Origin: Arthrobacter rhizosphaerae
GTDB taxonomy: Bacteria > Actinomycetota > Actinomycetes > Actinomycetales > Micrococcaceae
Length of the DNA: 64,000 nucleotides
Assembly (NCBI RefSeq): GCF_023062595.1
Contig: NZ_JALLAN010000010.1
Location: 62,001-126,000 of the forward strand
Direction: 5' to 3'
The notes below the pieces were generated by a model. The model made no database searches. It was not told where the DNA came from and saw only the letters and a list, made by a program, of their open reading frames with translations. Positions 35,295 through 44,016 of the stretch are shown one piece after another. Position numbers and translations under genes: made by a program. Positions within the stretch are counted from its first letter, which is position 1. The number at the start of each line of letters is the position of its first letter.

Positions 35295-36491
35295 TCAGCC
35301 GGCGGGCAGGTTGTCCGTTGGCGTCCGGCCGTTGCCGGCGAGCCGGGGGAGACTTGCCGCCGCAACAACCAGGGCGAGCGCTCCGAGGCCGAATGGAAGA
35401 CTGGCGATCGTGGCGATACCGCCTACCAGCAAAGGCCCGCCGGCATCTCCAAGTTCCCGTCCGAGCTCGGCCGAACCCATGGTCCGGCCGATGCGCTCCG
35501 GTGGAGTGGTATCTGCAAGGTGCGCAAAGCCAATTGGTGTGGCTGCGCCGACCCCGGCGCCAATCGCCACTGCGGCGATGAAGATCGTTATTGGCCCAGG
35601 AGCGACGGCCAGGATCGCAACTCCGCCTGCGGTCAACAAGAGTCCTGCTGTCATGCCCTTGGTGTCGGAGATGCTTCCCCTGTCGCGGAGGTGGCCGATC
35701 CTTGGCTGGATGAGTACTGAGGCGATGGCCAGGACGCTGACCGCAGCAGTGCCGGCAAGGGGATCAAGGCCATGGCGGGTAGCCAATGCGGGAAGAAATC
35801 CGATCGCCGCACCGAGCGCCGACGTCGACGCCGCCAGCACCAGTGTGGGGACGAGGAACCGCCGCTCCGTGGCCTGGCGTGCCAGATCCAGCACTGTGTA
35901 ACGCTGCCGGGGAAGCGGCGGAAGGTTGGGTACGGCCACCACAACCCACACCGCCGTGGCCGCTGCCAGTACTGACAATGTGGCGAACAAAAGGGCAAAA
36001 CCTCCCGCGAAAATCAAGCCGGCTCCCAGCAGCGGCCCGATGACGTATCCGAGGCTCTTCCAGGATCCGTAGCGGCCGAAAAATGTTCCGGCGTTCTTTC
36101 CTCCGGCCAGTCTGGCAACCATGGCGGAGGACGCGGGGGAGAAGGCCGAAGCTGCCGCTCCCTGTCCTAGACGGGCAAGACCCAGCATGAGCGGATCGGC
36201 TCCCCACAACCCGACAAGTGAGAGCACGGCAAAGGCCAGGAGACCTCCCACAATAACGGGCTTCGTACCGATCCGGTCACTGAGTGCGCCGAAGACAGGT
36301 TTAAGGAATACCTCGGAGATGTCGTACACGGCCAGGAGGATGCCCAGATTCAGCAACGTCAGGCCGATGTTCTCGCTTTGCGCGCCCATACCTGCGGCAA
36401 TGCTGTGGGCGCCGAAAGCGGTCACAAAGCCTGCAGCATACAAAGCGGCCGAGGGTTTCCGTGCAGTCAGTTCGGGAGCAGCCGATTTCAT
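35295..36491 (-). CDS. MFS efflux-type transporter
   Basis: This is a 398-residue inner-membrane protein with 12 predicted helices. The conserved loop after helix 2 reads PVFGALSDRIGTKPVI, and the antiporter-type motif in helix 5 (SLGYVIGPLLGAG) suggests drug or metabolite export. I start at the ATG at 36491, which has AGGAG about 9 bases upstream; the frame extends 11 codons more. It is downstream of tRNA-Arg on the minus strand. The substrate is unknown. Confidence 0.87.
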   Translation of the reverse strand: MKSAAPELTARKPSAALYAAGFVTAFGAHSIAAGMGAQSENIGLTLLNLGILLAVYDISEVFLKPVFGALSDRIGTKPVIVGGLLAFAVLSLVGLWGADPLMLGLARLGQGAAASAFSPASSAMVARLAGGKNAGTFFGRYGSWKSLGYVIGPLLGAGLIFAGGFALLFATLSVLAAATAVWVVVAVPNLPPLPRQRYTVLDLARQATERRFLVPTLVLAASTSALGAAIGFLPALATRHGLDPLAGTAAVSVLAIASVLIQPRIGHLRDRGSISDTKGMTAGLLLTAGGVAILAVAPGPITIFIAAVAIGAGVGAATPIGFAHLADTTPPERIGRTMGSAELGRELGDAGGPLLVGGIATIASLPFGLGALALVVAAASLPRLAGNGRTPTDNLPAG

Positions 36492-36544
36492 AAGAGGCAA
36501 CTCCTGGTTGGATGACGGAGGCACGAACGTATTTCAACGGAATC

Positions 36545-36576
36545 GGCTCTGGCCTGTGTTTTCACAAGCCAGAGCC
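36545..36576. terminator. Hairpin downstream of tRNA-Arg
   Basis: GGCTCTGGC at 36545-36553 pairs with GCCAGAGCC at 36568-36576, with inner TGTG/CACA. It lies about 10 bases past the tRNA 3' end on the minus strand; there is no T-run, so termination strength is uncertain. Confidence 0.5.
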
Positions 36577-36585
36577 TCATTCCTG

Positions 36586-36658
36586 TGCCCCAGGAGGGAA
36601 TCGAACCCCCGACCGGCGGATTAGAAGGCCGCTGCTCTATCCCCTGAGCTACTGGGGC
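36586..36658 (-). tRNA. tRNA-Arg (anticodon TCT)
   Basis: Minus-strand acceptor GCCCCAG pairs with CTGGGGC. The anticodon loop CTTCTAA gives anticodon TCT; discriminator A. The last pair of the anticodon stem is a C-T mismatch. CCA is not encoded. Confidence 0.95.
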
Positions 36659-36877
36659 AGTATGTGTCCTCAAGGCTCTCCAAGAGGCAACTCAAAAAGT
36701 TTACAGTGACTTGCTGTCGGAAACCGCCAGCTGTCCCGTGCGATTTTCACTTGTCCCCAACACTCTCTGTTGGACGGAGTTTTGCACATAGCCAAGCTCG
36801 TCCATCGCTCCTGCCATGGTCCTCAATGAAGCTGGAGTTGCCCGCTTGGGCAGCACACTTCAAGACAGGACATCACC

Positions 36878-37471
36878 ATGACTGACAACATAACGGTCCG
36901 TGGCTTCGTGGCCACCGAGATCAAGACTTCAACGACGCCCGGCGGAACGGCCACCGCGTCCTTTCGGATTGGCTCCACAGACCGCCGCTTTGACCGCACC
37001 ATCAACGCCTGGGTGGACGGCAATACCAATTGGTTCACCGTGCAGGGGTACCGGCAACTGGCAGGCAACCTGGCCTGCAGCATCAAGAAGGGACAGCGCG
37101 TCATCGTTGTTGGCCGTCTCAAAATGCGGACTTGGGAGAAAGACGGGCGCTTCTACCACGCGGCGGAAATTGACGCCGAAGCCGTCGGTCACGACCTCAT
37201 GTGGGGTTCAGCCAACTTCATCCGAAACTCTGGGCAAAATGGACAATCCAGTACCCAGACTGTGCAGATTGCCCCTGAGGGAGATTCCGGGCGTTCATCC
37301 GGCGAATTCGGTGAAGAACCGGACGACGACGGCCCGGAACGCGAACCCGGTGACTCTTCGGACATGGCGCCAGGGATGGAGGAGCCACCCTCGGTTTTCA
37401 TCGATGAGGAAAGCGGCGAGCTCCTCGCCGTTGATTCCAGTACTGGCGAGCTGACGGGCGCCGCGGCCTGA
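36878..37471 (+). CDS. ssb: Single-stranded DNA-binding protein paralogue
   Basis: This 197-residue protein has an N-terminal OB-fold (about residues 1-108: VRGFVATEIKTSTTPGGTAT, WFTVQGYRQLAGNLACSIKK) followed by a long acidic linker. It ends in STGELTGAAA and lacks the acidic D-D-x-P-F tip through which the replicative SSB recruits partners. It is therefore probably a second SSB (SsbB type) with a specialised role such as competence, recombination or stress. The rpsF-ssb-rpsR arrangement of the main copy is absent. Confidence 0.9.
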   Translation: MTDNITVRGFVATEIKTSTTPGGTATASFRIGSTDRRFDRTINAWVDGNTNWFTVQGYRQLAGNLACSIKKGQRVIVVGRLKMRTWEKDGRFYHAAEIDAEAVGHDLMWGSANFIRNSGQNGQSSTQTVQIAPEGDSGRSSGEFGEEPDDDGPEREPGDSSDMAPGMEEPPSVFIDEESGELLAVDSSTGELTGAAA

Positions 37472-37602
37472 TAAAGAACTGGATCACTGTGTCAGGGTTT
37501 GGCGAGGCGGCTTCGGCGAAAGGCGGCGCCGCAGCTGCGGCGGCGTCGCCGGGCACCGGGGTGCCGAAAGGGGCGCTAACTGCATGGCAGAATGGCAAGG
37601 TG

Positions 37603-38142
37603 ATGCGAGCGACTAAACCTCTGAGGCCAACCCGTCGTACGCCAGCCCCTCGTATCTTGCCCGCACGCCATCAGCGCGCAGCAGTTCTGGCGTTCCTCGT
37701 CCTCATCGCGTCTTCTGCCTGCACGCCTCCCGCGGGTACGGATCTGGGCGGCCCGGCTTCTCCTGGAGATCCAGCCACTCCGAAGGCCGGTCCTCCCTCG
37801 GGCGCAGGCTCCGCGGCCCCCGTTCCCTCAGTCGCGGCCCTGGCTCCCGCCACCGCTCTCCTGAAGGACAAAGTTGAGCAGGCCCTCAACAACCTGGCTG
37901 CCGGCTCGGCAAAGCCCACGAGGGACCAAATGGTTGCCACGCTGACTGCTGCCGGAGTGTCGCCGTCCGCGTTGGAGGTGTCTGCAGGCCAAACTCCCAC
38001 GGGCCTGGAAGTAGATGCAATTGAAGCTGCGGCTCTTCAGGATATGGACTGCGTGATCGGCCAAGTACGTGAGGGGAAGGTCACGGTGGTCATTCTGCCC
38101 GTGCTGTCTACGGGCAAATGCTTCGCAGGTACACATCTTTGA
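37603..38142 (+). CDS. Putative lipoprotein, possibly DUF6993-like
   Basis: This is a 179-residue exported protein. A basic N-region (MRATKPLRPTRR) is followed by a hydrophobic stretch and the lipobox-like VLIASSAC, with the lipidated cysteine at residue 40. A Pro/Ala/Gly-rich linker of about 40 residues precedes a small C-terminal domain with two cysteines (MDCVIGQVREGKVTVVILPV, GKCFAG) that may pair. The pattern recalls the actinobacterial DUF6993 lipoproteins but I cannot confirm this. I start at 37603; a longer frame from 37489 begins inside a GC-rich palindromic region and is unlikely. Confidence 0.7.
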   Translation: MRATKPLRPTRRTPAPRILPARHQRAAVLAFLVLIASSACTPPAGTDLGGPASPGDPATPKAGPPSGAGSAAPVPSVAALAPATALLKDKVEQALNNLAAGSAKPTRDQMVATLTAAGVSPSALEVSAGQTPTGLEVDAIEAAALQDMDCVIGQVREGKVTVVILPVLSTGKCFAGTHL

Positions 38143-38225
38143 ACCCTTGAAACGACTGGTTCGTTCCATGTCCTTAGACCGTCCCGAATGTGAGTTATCC
38201 GGGCCGACCCACTAGATTTGGAACC

Positions 38226-39908
38226 ATGGCGGAATTTATCTACACAATGACCAAGGCCCGCAAGGCTGTTGGCGAAAAGCTCATTCTCGACGACGTCAGT
38301 ATGTCGTTCTTTCCCGGAGCCAAGATCGGTGTGGTCGGCCCCAACGGCGCCGGTAAATCCACCATTCTCAAGATCATGGCCGGCCTGGATACACCCTCCA
38401 ACGGTGAAGCGCGGCTCAGCCCTGGCTACTCAGTGGGCATCCTGCTCCAGGAACCACCGCTGAACGAAGAAAAGACAGTCCTCGGCAACGTCCAGGAGGG
38501 CGTTGGCGAAATCATCGGGAAGATCGAGCGCTTCAACGCGATCTCGGAGGAAATGGCAAGCCCCGACGCCGACTATGATTCACTGCTCGAAGAAATGGGT
38601 CACCTGCAGGAAGCCATTGATGCTGCCGACGCCTGGGACCTGGATTCACAGCTGGAACAGGCAATGGATGCTCTGCGCTGCCCGCCTGCGGATGCCAACG
38701 TGACTCTCCTGTCCGGCGGTGAGCGCCGTCGCGTGGCTTTGTGCAAGCTGCTGTTGCAGAAGCCTGACCTGCTGCTTCTCGATGAGCCCACCAACCACCT
38801 TGACGCCGAGAGCGTGCTGTGGCTTGAGCAGCACCTTTCCAATTACGACGGCGCCGTTCTTGCCGTGACCCACGACCGCTACTTCCTTGACCACGTAGCG
38901 CAGTGGATCGCCGAAGTGGACCGCGGGCACCTGTACCCGTATGAAGGCAACTACTCCACCTACCTGGAGAAGAAGCGTGCGCGCCTGGAAGTTCAGGGCA
39001 AGAAGGACGCCAAGCAGGCCAAGCGACTGACGGAAGAGCTTGAGTGGGTCCGCTCGAACGCCAAGGGCCGCCAGACCAAGTCGAAGGCCCGACTGGCCCG
39101 GTACGAGGAAATGGCAGCCGAAGCTGACCGCACCCGCAAGCTCGACTTCGAAGAGATCCAGATTCCGCCAGGACCCCGCCTGGGTGGCCTTGTGCTCGAA
39201 GCCAAGAACCTTCAAAAGGGCTTTGAGGACAGGACCCTCATTGACGGGCTGTCCTTCTCGCTGCCCCGCAACGGCATCGTCGGCGTCATCGGCCCCAACG
39301 GCGTGGGTAAGACCACCCTGTTCAAGACCATCGTGGGGCTTGAGCCGCTCGATGGTGGCGATCTCAAGATCGGTGATTCCGTCAAGATTTCGTATGCGGA
39401 CCAGAGCCGCGGCGGTATCGATCCCAACAAGACGCTGTGGGAAGTAGTTTCCGATGGCCTGGACTATATTCAGGTAGGCCACGTAGAGATGCCCTCGCGG
39501 GCGTATGTGGCAGCCTTCGGGTTCAAGGGCCCGGACCAGCAGAAGAAAGCCGGAGTGCTTTCCGGCGGTGAGCGTAACCGCCTGAACCTGGCTCTGACCC
39601 TCAAGCAGGGCGGAAACCTCCTGCTCCTTGACGAACCCACTAACGACCTCGACGTTGAAACACTCAGCAGCCTTGAGAACGCCCTCCTGGAATTCCCCGG
39701 CTGCGCCGTGGTCGTCTCGCACGACCGCTGGTTCCTCGACAGGGTGGCCACGCACATCCTCGCCTATGAAGGTGATGAGGAGAACCCGTCCAAGTGGTAC
39801 TGGTTCGAGGGCAACTTCGAGTCCTACGAGGAGAACAAGGTGGAGCGACTCGGTCCCGATGCCGCAAAGCCGCACCGTGTGACTCACCGGCGCCTCACGC
39901 GAGACTGA
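38226..39908 (+). CDS. ettA: Energy-dependent translational throttle ABC-F ATPase
   Basis: This ABC-F protein binds the ribosomal E site and gates entry into elongation according to ATP level. It has 560 residues, as expected, with two ATPase domains: Walker A GPNGAGKST at 38-46 and GPNGVGKTT near 356, the two LSGGE signatures, and the Walker B ends DEPTNHLD and DEPTNDLD. The arm and linker between them (SNAKGRQTKSKARLARYEEM) is basic, as in EttA. I chose the ATG at 38226, giving MAEFIYTM. A strong terminator follows. Confidence 0.95.
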   Translation: MAEFIYTMTKARKAVGEKLILDDVSMSFFPGAKIGVVGPNGAGKSTILKIMAGLDTPSNGEARLSPGYSVGILLQEPPLNEEKTVLGNVQEGVGEIIGKIERFNAISEEMASPDADYDSLLEEMGHLQEAIDAADAWDLDSQLEQAMDALRCPPADANVTLLSGGERRRVALCKLLLQKPDLLLLDEPTNHLDAESVLWLEQHLSNYDGAVLAVTHDRYFLDHVAQWIAEVDRGHLYPYEGNYSTYLEKKRARLEVQGKKDAKQAKRLTEELEWVRSNAKGRQTKSKARLARYEEMAAEADRTRKLDFEEIQIPPGPRLGGLVLEAKNLQKGFEDRTLIDGLSFSLPRNGIVGVIGPNGVGKTTLFKTIVGLEPLDGGDLKIGDSVKISYADQSRGGIDPNKTLWEVVSDGLDYIQVGHVEMPSRAYVAAFGFKGPDQQKKAGVLSGGERNRLNLALTLKQGGNLLLLDEPTNDLDVETLSSLENALLEFPGCAVVVSHDRWFLDRVATHILAYEGDEENPSKWYWFEGNFESYEENKVERLGPDAAKPHRVTHRRLTRD

Positions 39909-39954
39909 TCCTCACGGAAAAGCCGAAAACCAGGGGCGAACAGTCCCGAAACGA

Positions 39955-39999
39955 AAAGGCCGGCCTGGCGGGCGTCACCCGCCAGGCAGGCCTTTCGTT
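39955..39999 (+). terminator. Terminator after ettA
   Basis: A double stem: AAAGGCC with GGCCTTT outside and CCTGGCGGG with CCCGCCAGG inside (39955-39995), followed by CGTTT. It lies between the convergent ettA and tesB genes. Confidence 0.85.
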
Positions 40000-40027
40000 T
40001 GCTTAACGCTGTTTACCGTTGCTGTTT

Positions 40028-41005
40028 TTACCGTTCGGCTTTGCGCATCTGGTGCTTTAAAACCTTGGACTGGACAGCACCCACCACCTTGTTCTTCAGG
40101 TCTGTGGGGATCCGGACCATGCCCTCCTGGGCTACAGAGGCAACATGCCGGCCTTCCCTGTCGAAGATCTTGCCGGTGGCCAGGCCGCGTGCACCCTGGG
40201 CGCTGGGTGACTCCTGCACGTAGAGCAACCACTGGTCCACCCGTACCGGGCGGTGCCACCACATGGCATGGTCAAGGCTGGCGACACTCATGCCCGGGGT
40301 GACCCAGCTGAGGCCGTGCTTGCGAAGGATCGATTCCAGGATGGTGTAATCGCTGGCGTAGGCGAGCGCGGCCCGGTGCATGTTGGCGTCGTCAGGCATC
40401 GGACCGAATGTTTTCATCCAGACCGCATTCCTGGCTTCTTTGGTGCCGTTGGCGGACACATACAGCGCGGGGTCTACGTGCCGGATGTCTATGGGACGCT
40501 CATAGGCCCAATGCCGGGCCACGGGATGATCGTACTTGCCCAGAAGGTCGGCAGTACTGGGGAGGGATTCAGGGTCCGGAATTCCCACCGGCATCTCGGA
40601 CTGGTGGTCAAGGCCCTCGTCTTCCTCCTGAAAGGACGCGATCATGGAGAGGATCGGAGTGCCGTCCTGGTAAGCGTGGACACGGCGGGCCGAGAACGAC
40701 CTTCCGTCACGAAGACGCTGCACGCCGAAAGTGATGGGCTGGTTTGCATCCCCCGGGCGGAGGAAATATCCATGCATCGAATGCACGTGGCGGGCCGGAT
40801 CCACGGTGCGGTTTGCGGCAATAAGGGATTGTGCCAGAACCTGGCCTCCGAAAACGCGTTGCCGCGGCTGCCGCTGTGACGGGCCCATAAAAATGTCCTC
40901 ATCCGTCCGGGCACCTTCGAGTTCCCCGAGATCAAGAAGTTCGATCAAGGAGGTGGTGGGGTCCTGCGTGGGCAACGCCTGCAATCCGGCTTCCGCTTCA
41001 GTCAT
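40028..41005 (-). CDS. tesB: Acyl-CoA thioesterase II
   Basis: This 325-residue protein hydrolyses acyl-CoA thioesters. It carries two fused hotdog domains; conserved segments are RVFGGQVLAQSLIAA, MHGYFLRPGD, RDGRSFSARRVHAYQDG and, in the second half, SLDHAMWWHRPVRVDQW with the catalytic Asp. The ATG at 41005 overlaps no other gene. It is divergent from the hypothetical gene at 41069, with 63 bases between starts. Confidence 0.93.
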   Translation of the reverse strand: MTEAEAGLQALPTQDPTTSLIELLDLGELEGARTDEDIFMGPSQRQPRQRVFGGQVLAQSLIAANRTVDPARHVHSMHGYFLRPGDANQPITFGVQRLRDGRSFSARRVHAYQDGTPILSMIASFQEEDEGLDHQSEMPVGIPDPESLPSTADLLGKYDHPVARHWAYERPIDIRHVDPALYVSANGTKEARNAVWMKTFGPMPDDANMHRAALAYASDYTILESILRKHGLSWVTPGMSVASLDHAMWWHRPVRVDQWLLYVQESPSAQGARGLATGKIFDREGRHVASVAQEGMVRIPTDLKNKVVGAVQSKVLKHQMRKAER

Positions 41006-41068
41006 GGTTTGACTCTAGACGTCACCCCGGTACTGCTCAACCGGGCGCCTGGCGGTAGAGTCCTTAAG

Positions 41069-41728
41069 GTGTCCGATGTTCTCACCCAGCCCTTCCGCTT
41101 CGCCGATCCCCAGGATCTGGCGGACCTCCGCACCTACGTGACCCGCGCAAAGGCGGTGGACGACGGCGCCATCCGGCTGCAGGCCTCCGGCTCGGTTCTT
41201 GCCGCCTATGTCTGCGTATTGCGGCCGAGGCTGCTCGGCGAAGCCACTCCCACCATCCTCGGCCTGCGCACCATGGCCTTGGCGGAGCCAGCCGAAGCGG
41301 ACGTAACTGTCACGCTCGCAGCGGTCCTTGACCGTCTGGCACGGGCAGGGGAGTCCGACGTCGAACTCCCCGTTCCGCCGTCGACGGTCACCGAGTCCTG
41401 GGCAGGAGTGGGTGCGCCAAGGAGCGGTTGGGAGCTCCTGGGCTCACTTACAGACTCTGCCCTGAAAGACGCCGCGGAAGCCGGGATCTCCGAGGTGGCG
41501 CAGATTGTTCCGGACAAGCCCGGCGCCCTGATAGTCAACAACGCAAGGGCTTCGGTGTGGGGGCGCGAGCTTCCCGGAGCCGGGGGACTTCCCACCGGAG
41601 CGGCCTTCGCTGCCCTTACTTTGGGTTTTCTCGGGAGCGGCGAGCACCAGCTTTACCGCGCAGGGCGCTGGTTCAGGCTCAGCAGCCCCAGAGGCCACGT
41701 TCTGGCCAGGAGCGCTGCAGGGCTCTGA
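41069..41728 (+). CDS. Conserved hypothetical protein
   Basis: This 219-residue soluble protein is Ala/Leu-rich with mixed alpha/beta composition. The frame extends upstream to a TTG at 41009, but I take the GTG at 41069 (VSDVLTQPFRFADPQDL) because the extra residues resemble upstream DNA and overlap the tesB leader. I do not recognise a family. Segments such as GLRTMALAEPAEADVTVTLA and GALIVNNARASVWGREL are non-repetitive and typical of a folded domain. It converges on the globin gene with 9 bases between stops. Confidence 0.75.
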   Translation: MSDVLTQPFRFADPQDLADLRTYVTRAKAVDDGAIRLQASGSVLAAYVCVLRPRLLGEATPTILGLRTMALAEPAEADVTVTLAAVLDRLARAGESDVELPVPPSTVTESWAGVGAPRSGWELLGSLTDSALKDAAEAGISEVAQIVPDKPGALIVNNARASVWGRELPGAGGLPTGAAFAALTLGFLGSGEHQLYRAGRWFRLSSPRGHVLARSAAGL

Positions 41729-41737
41729 CCGATACCC

Positions 41738-42208
41738 CTAGGCGGGTGAGGGGCCGTTACCGGAAGGGCTGTTCACCATGGACAACGCGGCACGCTCCAT
41801 GTAGTCCCACAGAGTATTTTCATACAGTGGCGGAAGCTCGAGGGAGTCAACGGCCGTCCGCATGTGGAGCAGCCACCGGTCCTTCGCTTCAGGAGTGACG
41901 CTGAACGGCATGTGCCGCATCCGGAGCCTGGGGTGGCCGCGTTCTTCCCCATAGGTGGTGGGCCCGCCCCAATACTGTTCCAGGAACATCAGGAAGCGGC
42001 GCTTCGCCGGTCCCAGATCCTCTTCGGGATACATTGGCCGCAGGATCGGGTCCGTTGCGACGCCGTCGTAGAAGACGTCAATGAGCTTCACAAACGTATC
42101 GTGGCCACCCACGGCGTCGTAGAAGTTGTCCGTATAGCCGGGTTGGCTGAAGGGATCATTCTGCATCAGCATCTTCGGCTGTCCGGGCTCGACGGGTGGA
42201 TTGGTCAT
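41738..42208 (-). CDS. glbO: Group II truncated haemoglobin (GlbO-like)
   Basis: This 156-residue haem protein binds oxygen and is thought to protect against nitric oxide. After a 30-residue N-terminal extension comes the 2-over-2 globin core. The proximal histidine is in RLRMRHMPFSV, and the group II tyrosine/tryptophan features appear in FYDGVATDPILRPMYP and DRWLLHM. GGAGAG lies 6 bases before the ATG at 42208. It starts 2 bases after the mscS-like stop, so the two form a tight operon. Confidence 0.93.
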   Translation of the reverse strand: MTNPPVEPGQPKMLMQNDPFSQPGYTDNFYDAVGGHDTFVKLIDVFYDGVATDPILRPMYPEEDLGPAKRRFLMFLEQYWGGPTTYGEERGHPRLRMRHMPFSVTPEAKDRWLLHMRTAVDSLELPPLYENTLWDYMERAALSMVNSPSGNGPSPA

Positions 42209-42210
42209 AA

Positions 42211-42876
42211 CTACTCTCCGGCTTTCTGCGGTGTTGGTACTTCATCGTCGTCTGTAACTTCCGGCTGCGGCCCCGGCGGTACATAGTTCCCCTGTGACCG
42301 GTTGCCTACCCGGAGGATCTCACCATTGCGCAGGTACCAGATGGTGCCGTCCTCGGCGAGTACCCTGGTGATCCGCAAGCCCATGGACTCCACGGTGCCC
42401 ACCACCTCGCTGGTCTCGATGACGTCACCGATCCCGTACTGGTCCTCAATGGTGATGAAGATGCCGGCCAGGAAGTCGCGGATCAGCTGCTGGGCGCCGA
42501 AGCCGATCGCGATACCCAGGATGCCCACGCTCGTCAGCAGAGGGGCAATGTCGATATCCAGGTTGCGGAGCACATACATGGTGGTGATGGTCGCGACGAG
42601 CACCCCCACCACACTGTTGAGCAGGGAACCGATGGTGTTGGCACGCTGTACACGCCGCTCATGGTCTAGGGCGCGCAATGCAGGGGCCACCCAGCGGAAG
42701 TGGGGCTTCTTGAAGAAGGTGCTCCCGGATGCGACCCGTCGGGAGATCCGGGAAATCACGAAGGTCGCCGCCAGCCAGATGGCGACGCCAACACCCAGGC
42801 TGATCACAATTCCCGGAACGCTGATTCCGTCCGTTGCGGACGTAAGGGGCGGTGCGATCGACAACGTGCTGTACAT
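42211..42876 (-). CDS. MscS-family mechanosensitive ion channel
   Basis: This 221-residue protein has two N-terminal membrane helices (about 20-42 and 80-100), then the pore helix region SVGILGIAIGFGAQQLIRDF rich in Ala/Gly, and a beta domain (IEDQYGIGDVI, GTVESMGLRITRVLAEDGTI). It is shorter than E. coli MscS because the C-terminal cage is reduced. The globin gene follows after 2 bases. The coupling of a channel with a globin is common in actinobacteria, though no functional link is established. Confidence 0.92.
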   Translation of the reverse strand: MYSTLSIAPPLTSATDGISVPGIVISLGVGVAIWLAATFVISRISRRVASGSTFFKKPHFRWVAPALRALDHERRVQRANTIGSLLNSVVGVLVATITTMYVLRNLDIDIAPLLTSVGILGIAIGFGAQQLIRDFLAGIFITIEDQYGIGDVIETSEVVGTVESMGLRITRVLAEDGTIWYLRNGEILRVGNRSQGNYVPPGPQPEVTDDDEVPTPQKAGE

Positions 42877-42912
42877 CTGTGGATGTGCTCCTCACTGCAG
42901 ACCGGCTGTTGC

Positions 42913-42962
42913 CGGGTTATTTCTACGGGTTATTTCTGCCGGACTCCACCGGGCTCCACCGG
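42913..42962. repeat. Two tandem direct repeats in the mscS/epimerase divergent spacer
   Basis: CGGGTTATTTCT occurs at 42913 and 42926, and CTCCACCGG at 42944 and 42954. The first pair is offset by 13 and the second by 10 bases. They lie 37-86 bases upstream of the mscS start and could be regulator sites or a small repeat expansion. Confidence 0.55.
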
Positions 42963-43020
42963 CGTTCACCCGGCGCATAAACTCTGGTTACTTTCAACAC
43001 TAGCGCCGTAGCGTGGCCAC

Positions 43021-44016
43021 ATGCGCATCCTGATTCTTGGCGGTACAGCGTTCCTTTCGGCGGAAATTGCCCGGCAGGCAGTGGCAGACGGCCACAATGT
43101 GACGTGCCTGGCACGGGGTTCAACCGCGGCACCCCCGGCCGGCGCCCACTGGATCAGAGCGGACCGCAGCGAAGGAGCTGCCGCCTACGCTGAAGCCGCC
43201 CGGGAATGGGACGCAGTCATCGACGTGGCACGCGATCCGCAGCAAGCGGGGGCTGCCTTGGAGTCGTTGGGGGACCGGGCTGCGCATTGGACCTTTGTGT
43301 CGAGTTGTTCCGTCTATGCAGATCATTCAGTACCGGGAGCCGGCGAGGAAGCGAGGCTGCTGGACCCGCTGCCCGACGGCTCACCATTCTCTCCCGAAGT
43401 CTATAGAGAGGCCAAGTCTTCCATCGAGGCGCTGACCCTCAGGATGCGTCCGGCCCATCTCTGCAGGGCAGGCCTGATCAGCGGGCCAGGCGACGGAACC
43501 GACCGCTACGGGTACTGGCCTGCCCGTTTTGCGCGGGCCGCCGCCGGGCGCAATGGCACCGTTTTGGTACCGGACATTCCCGACGCCGCCACCCAGATTA
43601 TCGACGTCAGGGATCTCGCCGCCTGGATCCTGCATGCAGCCCGGCAGGGGATCACGGAACCTTTGAACGCGGTTGGCGCAGTGGTCCCTTTCCGGGAGTA
43701 CATCGAGGAATCGCAAAGGCTGACTGGCGCCACGGATACAGTCAAGGCCTCCGAAGAGTGGCTCATCAATGAAGGAGTTGCTCCCTGGGCGGGGCCGGAT
43801 TCGCTGCCGCTCTGGCTGCCGCCGGACCACGAAGGGTTCTGTGCCCGCAGCAACTCAGCCGCCGTTGCGCGCGGGCTTACCCTGAGGCCCTGGCAGGACA
43901 CCCTCCGTGACACGCTCGAGGATGAACGGAGCCGCGGACTGGACAGGGAGCGGAAAGCCGGGCTCAGTCCCGCGACTGAACGCCGTCTGGTAGCCAGACT
44001 GCTCGCTGCAGGCTAG
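43021..44016 (+). CDS. NAD-dependent epimerase/dehydratase family protein
   Basis: This 331-residue protein has the extended-SDR Rossmann start ILILGGTAFLSAEIARQA, and the active-site pair VSSCSVYAD and the tyrosine-lysine YREAKSSIE. Proteins of this kind include reductases rather than true epimerases. No ribosome-binding site is visible before the ATG, and TAGCGT lies six bases upstream, so the transcript may be leaderless. It is divergent from mscS and overlaps the convergent OsmC gene by 4 bases. Confidence 0.85.
   Translation: MRILILGGTAFLSAEIARQAVADGHNVTCLARGSTAAPPAGAHWIRADRSEGAAAYAEAAREWDAVIDVARDPQQAGAALESLGDRAAHWTFVSSCSVYADHSVPGAGEEARLLDPLPDGSPFSPEVYREAKSSIEALTLRMRPAHLCRAGLISGPGDGTDRYGYWPARFARAAAGRNGTVLVPDIPDAATQIIDVRDLAAWILHAARQGITEPLNAVGAVVPFREYIEESQRLTGATDTVKASEEWLINEGVAPWAGPDSLPLWLPPDHEGFCARSNSAAVARGLTLRPWQDTLRDTLEDERSRGLDRERKAGLSPATERRLVARLLAAG

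Noticed and set aside
37527..37542. Perfect 16-base GC palindrome after ssb (CGCCGCAGCTGCGGCG)
   Set aside because: It could be a terminator, but no T-run follows and GC-rich palindromes are expected in this composition; not strong enough to annotate.
38646..39887. A 413-residue open frame on the minus strand
   Set aside because: It is antisense to ettA and shows no domain; the plus strand encodes both ABC ATPase domains.
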